Origin: Candidatus Merdimorpha stercoravium
GTDB lineage: Bacteria > Bacteroidota > Bacteroidia > Flavobacteriales > UBA1820
Direction of reading: 5' to 3'
Assembly (NCBI GenBank): GCA_018715295.1
Contig: DVLY01000040.1
Coordinates: 1-19,521 of the forward strand
DNA length: 19,521 nucleotides
A program made the translations under genes and the position numbers. Under the pieces are notes generated by a model that was not told where the DNA came from, ran no database searches, and saw only the letters and a program-made list of their open reading frames with translations. Shown in pieces: positions 14,335 to 19,521 of the stretch; position 1 is the first letter of the stretch, and each line of letters begins with the position of its first letter.

Positions 14335-16596
14335 ATGGACGGCATGATAGACAAATGGTTTTTTCGCCTGCTCAAAGGCGCGAGCATCGGCTTGTGCGCG
14401 GCAATGACGGCAAGCGTTTTCTCGTGTGCGAACCCGGCAGCCTCCTCCCCGGAAATATCCCTGGAAGCCATCCCCGTAGGGTCGATGGCGGTGATCCGGG
14501 TGGACGATCCCTCGGCCTTGGGACAAGTCCTGGAAGGCAACCCGTGCCGCGAAGTCTTCGATTCGCTCGACCTCACCCGCCGGCTGGATGACGGCCTGCA
14601 CCTGCTCGCGCGCATCTGCGGACGGGAAAAAGCGGACCGGCCGGTCACCATCGCCGCCTCGAAAGTGGGAGCGCGGGACATCTCCCTGCTGCTGGTGTGC
14701 GATGCGGGCGGACGCACCTTGACTACCGCTTTCGGCGCGGACACCCTCACGCAAGTCCAGTCGTACGAAAAAACGGAGATAACCACCCTGAAGACCCCCT
14801 CGGGCGAATACTGCTACTACACCCGGGGCGATGCGCTGATCCTCTCCGACAACCGCCTGTACCTGGAACAGTCCATCCTCCAAGGGACCTCCGACGGAGT
14901 CTGCCTGTCGGACGACCGCTCCTTCGCGCGCTCCTACCCGGTGCTGCTGGGCGGGAAAAAAGCCTCGGCCGCCCTGCGCCTGCCCGAGATAAGCCGCTAT
15001 GCAAAGTCATTCTTGGGGGTCGAAACCCACCTGCTGGGCGAACTTTCCCCTTGGGCGGCGGTCGAACTGCGCACCGACAGCACCTCCCTGCGCGCCGAGG
15101 GCATCTTCTGCACGGACGATTCGACGGCCTCGCTCGCTTCGGTACTGGCCGGACAAAAGGTCAAGGACCTCACGCTGGACAACCGCTTCCCTTCCGATAC
15201 CTACCGGTACCTCTACCTGGGTATCGCCGACTGGGAGAAATACTTCACGGACTACATCCTCTACCTGAAAGCCTCCTCGCAGTTTCACCTGTACAACCAG
15301 GCGGCCCGCACCTACGGACAGCTTCCCGAGGGTGAACCCTGGCGGTTTTTCCTTCCCTGGGCCGGGACCGGTCTGGCCGTGGTGCAGACCGTGGGCGAAT
15401 CCGTTCCCAGCGTGCTGATCGCAACAACCGACGCACAGGCGGCCGCACAAGCACTGGAGACGATCGCCGATTCGGCGGCGGTGCGGCCCGAAAAGTATAG
15501 AAATACGGCCATCGTGCCCATCGGCTGCAAAAACATCCTCTACGACCTGGTTACCCATGCCGCTCCGCGCCAAGGAGCCACCTTTGCGGCGGTAGCGGGC
15601 GACGTGGTGGTATTTTCGCCTTCGGAAGCGGCCTTGAAAAAGATTCTGGACGACATCCGCCTGGGGACGACCCTCCAGACGATCGAAGGGTATGTAAAAC
15701 AAAAATCCCAACTGGCCACCTCGACCCAACTGCTGGCCCTGGTACGGGGCGACCTGTGGAGCGAGCAGGTCGCTGGGACCGCGCAGGAAAAACGTCGGCA
15801 GGGCAAGGCGCTGGATGCCGTCGAAAAGTACGTCCGCGCCCAGGGCAAACGCTTCGAAAACCTGCGCTACAACTTCCTGCAAGTGAGTGCCACCGGGGGG
15901 ACAGCCTTCCTGAACATCCGCATGGCCTGGGACGATGCCGCCGCCCGCCAGGCGGTCAAGGAATGGTCTTTCGCACTGGATGCCCCGGCTGCCACCGCTC
16001 CCCTGGCCTTCCCCAACCACCGCAACGGGCGTTACGACGTGCTGATCCAGGATACCGAGGGGACGTTGTATCTGATCTCGGACAAAGGTTCGCTGTTCTG
16101 GAAAAAGAAGCTGGGCGCGGCCATTACCTCGCCCATCGTGGTGTGCGACCTCTACGACAACCATAAATACCAGATGGCTTTCTGGACCGGGAAAAAATTC
16201 CACGTCATCGACCGCCTGGGCAACTACGTAACGGCCTCCGACAAGGTGGCGCGCGCCAAAAAACTACAGGCACCCACGCCCCAGGCTACGGTGGTCTCGA
16301 CCAACGAGATCGGTTACCAGCTGCGCTCCGGCTCGATGCGCAAGGTGAAGACCCCGCAGTCCCCGCTCTCCTCTGTGGTGTACGTCCCCTCGGTCGATGC
16401 GCTGGTCTACCGCCTGGCCGACGGGAAGGTCTATGCCATCCATCCCGACGGGAAAACGGTACAGGGTTTCCCCGTAATGGCGGAAAAGGATTTTACCGCG
16501 CAGGATTTCGGGCGCGACCACCGTCTGGGCATCGCCGCCCTTTCCCCCGAAGGGGTGATCACCTTCTACCGCCTGCCGCAGGACGAAAACAAATGA
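14335..16596 (+). CDS. Putative periplasmic lipoprotein, DUF3352-like, unknown function
   Basis: A 753-residue protein with an N-terminal signal (basic start, hydrophobic residues about 17-30) ending in SVFSC at Cys31, a loose Bacteroidota-style lipobox. The residues after Cys (ANPAASS) lack the acidic lipoprotein export signal, so it is probably anchored facing the periplasm. Residues about 40-540 look like a large alpha/beta region with repeated half-domains (for example GSMAVIRVDDPSALGQVL and GKKASAALRLPEISRYAKSF), resembling DUF3352 proteins. The C-terminal 190 residues (from about 563) contain beta-propeller-like blades (DVLIQDTEGTLYLISDKGS, AIHPDGKTVQGFPV). The family call is tentative. 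The start may be the ATG at 14335 or 14344. dprA begins 4 bp after the stop, so the two are co-transcribed. Confidence 0.8.
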   Translation: MDGMIDKWFFRLLKGASIGLCAAMTASVFSCANPAASSPEISLEAIPVGSMAVIRVDDPSALGQVLEGNPCREVFDSLDLTRRLDDGLHLLARICGREKADRPVTIAASKVGARDISLLLVCDAGGRTLTTAFGADTLTQVQSYEKTEITTLKTPSGEYCYYTRGDALILSDNRLYLEQSILQGTSDGVCLSDDRSFARSYPVLLGGKKASAALRLPEISRYAKSFLGVETHLLGELSPWAAVELRTDSTSLRAEGIFCTDDSTASLASVLAGQKVKDLTLDNRFPSDTYRYLYLGIADWEKYFTDYILYLKASSQFHLYNQAARTYGQLPEGEPWRFFLPWAGTGLAVVQTVGESVPSVLIATTDAQAAAQALETIADSAAVRPEKYRNTAIVPIGCKNILYDLVTHAAPRQGATFAAVAGDVVVFSPSEAALKKILDDIRLGTTLQTIEGYVKQKSQLATSTQLLALVRGDLWSEQVAGTAQEKRRQGKALDAVEKYVRAQGKRFENLRYNFLQVSATGGTAFLNIRMAWDDAAARQAVKEWSFALDAPAATAPLAFPNHRNGRYDVLIQDTEGTLYLISDKGSLFWKKKLGAAITSPIVVCDLYDNHKYQMAFWTGKKFHVIDRLGNYVTASDKVARAKKLQAPTPQATVVSTNEIGYQLRSGSMRKVKTPQSPLSSVVYVPSVDALVYRLADGKVYAIHPDGKTVQGFPVMAEKDFTAQDFGRDHRLGIAALSPEGVITFYRLPQDENK

Positions 16597-16600
16597 TGCG

Positions 16601-17797
16601 ATGAAAGCCGAACAACTGGAAGACATCCTGGTGCTCTACCGCACCAAAGGCCTCTCCCGACGGGATGCCGGGCGGTTGGTGCAACAAGTCGGCCGACCGG
16701 AAGAGGTCTTTGCCCTTTCCGCCGAAACGCTCACCGGCTGGGGGATAAAACCGGCGGTAGCCCGCGCCTTGCTGGAACGCCGCCTGGACGACACGATCCG
16801 CCGGGAGATGGATTTCGTCCAGCGCAACGACATACGCGCCATCGGCTTTTGGGAACAGGACTACCCGCCCCTGCTGCGCGAATGCCCGGATGCACCGGTG
16901 ATGCTGCTGGCCAAAGGTGCGTTCGACTTTAGGGAACTTCCCTTTGCCCTTGCCATCGTCGGCACGCGCGCCATGACCCCCTACGGAGCTGCAATGACCG
17001 ACCGGATCGTCCAGGCGCTCGCCCCGTACCGTCCGGCGATCGTCAGCGGGCTGGCCTACGGGGTGGACGTCCAGGCGCACCGCGCAGCTTTGAAATACGG
17101 CCTTCCGACCCTCGGCGTGCTGGGACAAGGACTGGGCACCCCGATGTACCCGGCCCAGAACCGCGAAACAGCCCGCCAAATGTGCCATACGCCCGGGTGC
17201 GGCATTCTGACCGAATACCTGCATCTCCAGGAGGCTCTGCCGGGACTTTTCCCGGCGCGCAACCGCATCGTGGCGGGCCTCGCCCGCGCGACGGTGGTCA
17301 TCGAGGCCAAAGCCAAAGGCGGGGCGCTGATCACCGCTGAACTGGCGGGGGGATACAACCGCGAGGTTTTCGCCGTGCCGGGCCGCGCGAACGACCCGTG
17401 CTCCCAGGGGTGCAACACCCTCATCCGCCGCAACAAGGCCATGATCCTGGACGACCCCCAAACGCTCATCGAGGAATTGGGCCTCCCGGACCGAAAGGCG
17501 AAAGCGCAGCCGGGCCGACAAAGCGAAATACCCCTGTCGGTGGTTCCGGAAACTGCCGCGCCCCCGACCCCGAACCGAAACGGGGCTTCCCCGCAGTGGG
17601 AGGGGCTGCCGGAGGAAGGGAAAAAGGTAGCCCGGATGCTCTCCGGGGTGGAAAAAATGCACCTGGACGAACTTTGTACGGCATTGGACATGCCGGTGCA
17701 GAACCTCACCGTACTGCTGCTGGAGATGGAGCTCGCCGGGGCGATCGAGACCTTGCCGGGGAAGTATTACGCCCTGTCGCCCCAGGCCCGAAAGTGA
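16601..17797 (+). CDS. dprA: DNA-processing protein DprA (Smf)
   Basis: A 398-residue single-stranded-DNA-binding protein that loads RecA during natural transformation. An N-terminal helix-hairpin-helix/SAM-like region (about 1-75) precedes the Rossmann-like DprA domain. That domain carries AIVGTRAMTPYG (118-129), IVSGLAYGVDVQAH (147-160), FPARNRIVAGL (217-227), VVIEAKAKGGALITAELA (232-249) and VFAVPGRANDPCSQGCNTLI (256-275). A proline-rich linker (about 300-330) leads to a C-terminal winged-helix DML1-like domain (about 335-392). All conserved motifs are intact, so the protein should be functional. It follows the lipoprotein gene with a 4-bp gap. Confidence 0.96.
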   Translation: MKAEQLEDILVLYRTKGLSRRDAGRLVQQVGRPEEVFALSAETLTGWGIKPAVARALLERRLDDTIRREMDFVQRNDIRAIGFWEQDYPPLLRECPDAPVMLLAKGAFDFRELPFALAIVGTRAMTPYGAAMTDRIVQALAPYRPAIVSGLAYGVDVQAHRAALKYGLPTLGVLGQGLGTPMYPAQNRETARQMCHTPGCGILTEYLHLQEALPGLFPARNRIVAGLARATVVIEAKAKGGALITAELAGGYNREVFAVPGRANDPCSQGCNTLIRRNKAMILDDPQTLIEELGLPDRKAKAQPGRQSEIPLSVVPETAAPPTPNRNGASPQWEGLPEEGKKVARMLSGVEKMHLDELCTALDMPVQNLTVLLLEMELAGAIETLPGKYYALSPQARK

Positions 17798-17846
17798 GCC
17801 CCCGTGTTTTTTCGGCAAAAATGTATCCGTATTTCATTAATTTCGT

Positions 17847-17854
17847 TACCTTTA
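17847..17854 (+). promoter_or_regulatory. Possible weak -7 box for the HU/SPOR gene
   Basis: TACCTTTA differs from TAnnTTTG only in the last base. It would give a leader of about 70 nt to the ATG at 17931. No -33 TTTG is seen. It is the best candidate in the 133-bp gap after dprA, in which I see no clear terminator. Confidence 0.4.
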
Positions 17855-17930
17855 CCCTGACAATTATCGGTAAAGGCGTCCGAAAAAGACGGCCGCAAGG
17901 ATACTGCCAAGCTCTAAAACCGACATCGCC

Positions 17931-19521
17931 ATGCTGATAGACAAGTACATAGAAAACGCCCTCTACCTGTATCAATGCGTGATCATCCCCGGTTTCGGCG
18001 GATTCATCGCCACCGACCAGCCCCAGGATTCCGCCGGAAAAGAAGGCAAATACTCCCCGCGCAAGAAAAAGTTCGCCTTTCACCCCAACTTGAAGGTAAA
18101 CGACGGCGTGCTGGCCATGTACATCGCCAACATGCGCGAGATTTCGTACGCCGAGGCCATGAACGAGATCGCCCACGCGGTCGATTTTTACCTCTCCACC
18201 CTCGAAAAAGGCGACCCGGTGGACATCGAAGGAGTAGGTTCCATCCGTCCGGACGGCCAAGGGGGGCTTTGCTTCGCGCAATTCGGCGACAAGGACTTCA
18301 ACCGAAAACAATACGGACTCTCTTCGGCCTGCATCCCGCAAGAAACACCCGCAGGAGAATCCGCTGCCGACATGCCAGACGAAAAAACCTACGCACATAC
18401 CCGCCTGCAGATCACCCCGGCCCCGCAGGAGCCCGACCCCGAAAACCCGCAGCAGAAGCCTTCGTCGAAAAAAGAAGGGGTCGAGACGGTCAAAAAAGCC
18501 TTCCAGATGGTGGTCGATGCCGCTACTTCGGCCGGCATCGAAGACAACCACGTAGAAAACCGCGCCATCGGGGGAATGATCAACGCCGTGCTGATGGAGG
18601 CGGTGGAGAAGGCCACCATCGACAAATACCGGGCTGACGATCCGGAGCACCTGCGCCGACTGATCACCTCTGCGGCCGACAAAGCGAAAAAGGCTTCCGA
18701 CCCGGAGGCCGAACGCGCGATAGACAGCATCGTCAGCGTCCTGATGGAACAGTCCCCTGCCGAGGATGCCGGGGCGCAGGAGCAAACACCCTCGGCAGAA
18801 GAAACTTCGCCGCTCCCTGAACCGACCCAGGAGGAAAACGCATCCGCCCAAGACACGCCGGATGCGGCCGAGCAGGAAAAAGAGCCGGAAAAATCCGAAC
18901 CGGCTTCCGACGAATCCGCCGGAAACGAAGAAGAGGCCGGCGAAGACTCCCCTGCGGACGGACAGCAGGAAAACAATCCGCAAGAAAACGAGCCGGAAAA
19001 AATCGAGGAGGATGAAGACGAGGATCATCCCGGCTTCAACCCCCTGCGCAGCAAACCGGTGCGGATCGTCATCGGGGCGGTGGTCGTACTGGCGGTACTG
19101 GCAGGCTTGTTCTTCTTCGTATGCCGAGGTGGAGCCAACCTCTATTTCTGGAAAGATACCGAGGGGGATGCGATCCCTACGGCACAATCGGCTCTCCCGG
19201 CGGGGGATTCCCTCGCGGTGGACAGCACGGCACAAAACGATACTTTGCCCACAACGGAACTCACCCCGGAAGTCCCTGCGGGCGATGCGCTGGATACGAC
19301 CTACCTGGCCGATCTGCCTTTTTACGTGATCGCTACGTCGGTGTCCGTGCGGGAAAATGCCGAGCGGGCTTTGCGCGAACTCCGCCAGAAGGGCTACCCG
19401 GCGGTGTATGCCGGGTATCAGAACGGACTGTACCTGATCGCTTACCGGGGATTCCGTTCCCGCTCGGAGGCGATGAAGTTCTTCGAAGAGATCCTCAATA
19501 CCACGGACAACACCCAGGTGT
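17931..19521 (+). CDS. HU (CCDC81-like) and SPOR-domain transmembrane protein, partial
   Basis: 530 residues are visible with no stop; the gene continues past the right edge. The N-terminus (MLIDKYIENALYLYQCVIIP, then GFGGFIA) and residues to about 130 match the pair of bacterial CCDC81-like HU domains. Residues about 184-274 form a separate helical domain. A long acidic Glu/Pro/Ala-rich linker (about 276-370) is followed by one transmembrane helix (about 379-398, after the basic RSKPVR). The C-terminal part (from about 464, LPFYVIATSVSVRENAERAL, GLYLIAYRGF) is a SPOR domain, which binds denuded septal peptidoglycan. The HU part is therefore cytoplasmic and the SPOR part periplasmic. This family may link the cell interior to the division site; that role is inference. 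Confidence 0.88.
   Translation, partial: MLIDKYIENALYLYQCVIIPGFGGFIATDQPQDSAGKEGKYSPRKKKFAFHPNLKVNDGVLAMYIANMREISYAEAMNEIAHAVDFYLSTLEKGDPVDIEGVGSIRPDGQGGLCFAQFGDKDFNRKQYGLSSACIPQETPAGESAADMPDEKTYAHTRLQITPAPQEPDPENPQQKPSSKKEGVETVKKAFQMVVDAATSAGIEDNHVENRAIGGMINAVLMEAVEKATIDKYRADDPEHLRRLITSAADKAKKASDPEAERAIDSIVSVLMEQSPAEDAGAQEQTPSAEETSPLPEPTQEENASAQDTPDAAEQEKEPEKSEPASDESAGNEEEAGEDSPADGQQENNPQENEPEKIEEDEDEDHPGFNPLRSKPVRIVIGAVVVLAVLAGLFFFVCRGGANLYFWKDTEGDAIPTAQSALPAGDSLAVDSTAQNDTLPTTELTPEVPAGDALDTTYLADLPFYVIATSVSVRENAERALRELRQKGYPAVYAGYQNGLYLIAYRGFRSRSEAMKFFEEILNTTDNTQV

Noticed and set aside
17821..17937. A small plus-strand frame beginning MYPYFINFVTF
   Set aside because: It covers the leader and promoter region before the HU/SPOR gene and overlaps its start. 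Nothing supports translation.

Overview
The window looks like chromosomal DNA of a Bacteroidota bacterium, most likely Bacteroidales. The evidence is the repeated -7 promoter box TAnnTTTG (mostly TATCTTTG) a short distance upstream of start codons, the lack of strong Shine-Dalgarno sites, a tRNA gene without an encoded CCA end, and gene families typical of the phylum, such as an HU(CCDC81-like)/SPOR membrane protein. Base composition is moderately GC-rich in most genes, so a Rikenellaceae/Alistipes-like genome is a reasonable guess, but the genus is inference.

Layout. (1) 1-2853, minus strand: the start of a surface-polysaccharide locus, read right to left. It holds UDP-ManNAc dehydrogenase (wecC type), UDP-GlcNAc 2-epimerase (wecB type) and the N-terminal third of an oligosaccharide flippase cut by the window edge. 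The flippase and the leader upstream of wecC are more AT-rich than the rest. (2) 2854-3275: the longest gene-free stretch, ending in a tandem array of an 82-bp promoter-bearing repeat. (3) 3276-5238, plus: a MacB/FtsX-type ABC permease and trmB. (4) 5266-6442, minus: radC and a small helical protein of unknown function, convergent with trmB; one hairpin contains both stop codons. (5) 6504-8299, plus: a single-gene tRNA-Arg(CCG) unit with its own promoter and strong terminator, then a gpsA-idi pair. (6) 8403-12875, minus: aspS followed by a ClC anion transporter with CBS domains, and upstream a six-helix voltage-gated-type K+ channel. The channel is preceded by a third copy of the promoter repeat. 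(7) 13104-19521, plus: rnhB, a DoxX-family membrane protein, a 753-residue putative lipoprotein, dprA, and a partial HU/SPOR transmembrane protein running off the right edge.

Most genes are ordinary core functions: tRNA modification and charging, lipid and isoprenoid precursors, DNA maintenance, ion transport. The most unusual feature is the 82-bp repeat. It occurs as a tandem pair plus a partial copy before the ABC permease, and as an inverted single copy before the K+ channel. In each place its terminal TATCTTTG box is positioned to act as the promoter of the downstream gene. It looks like a dispersed, portable promoter element. Other points worth a second look are the ClC protein with valine at the internal proton-glutamate position, the uncharacterised lipoprotein, and the symmetric hairpin between trmB and its convergent neighbour.
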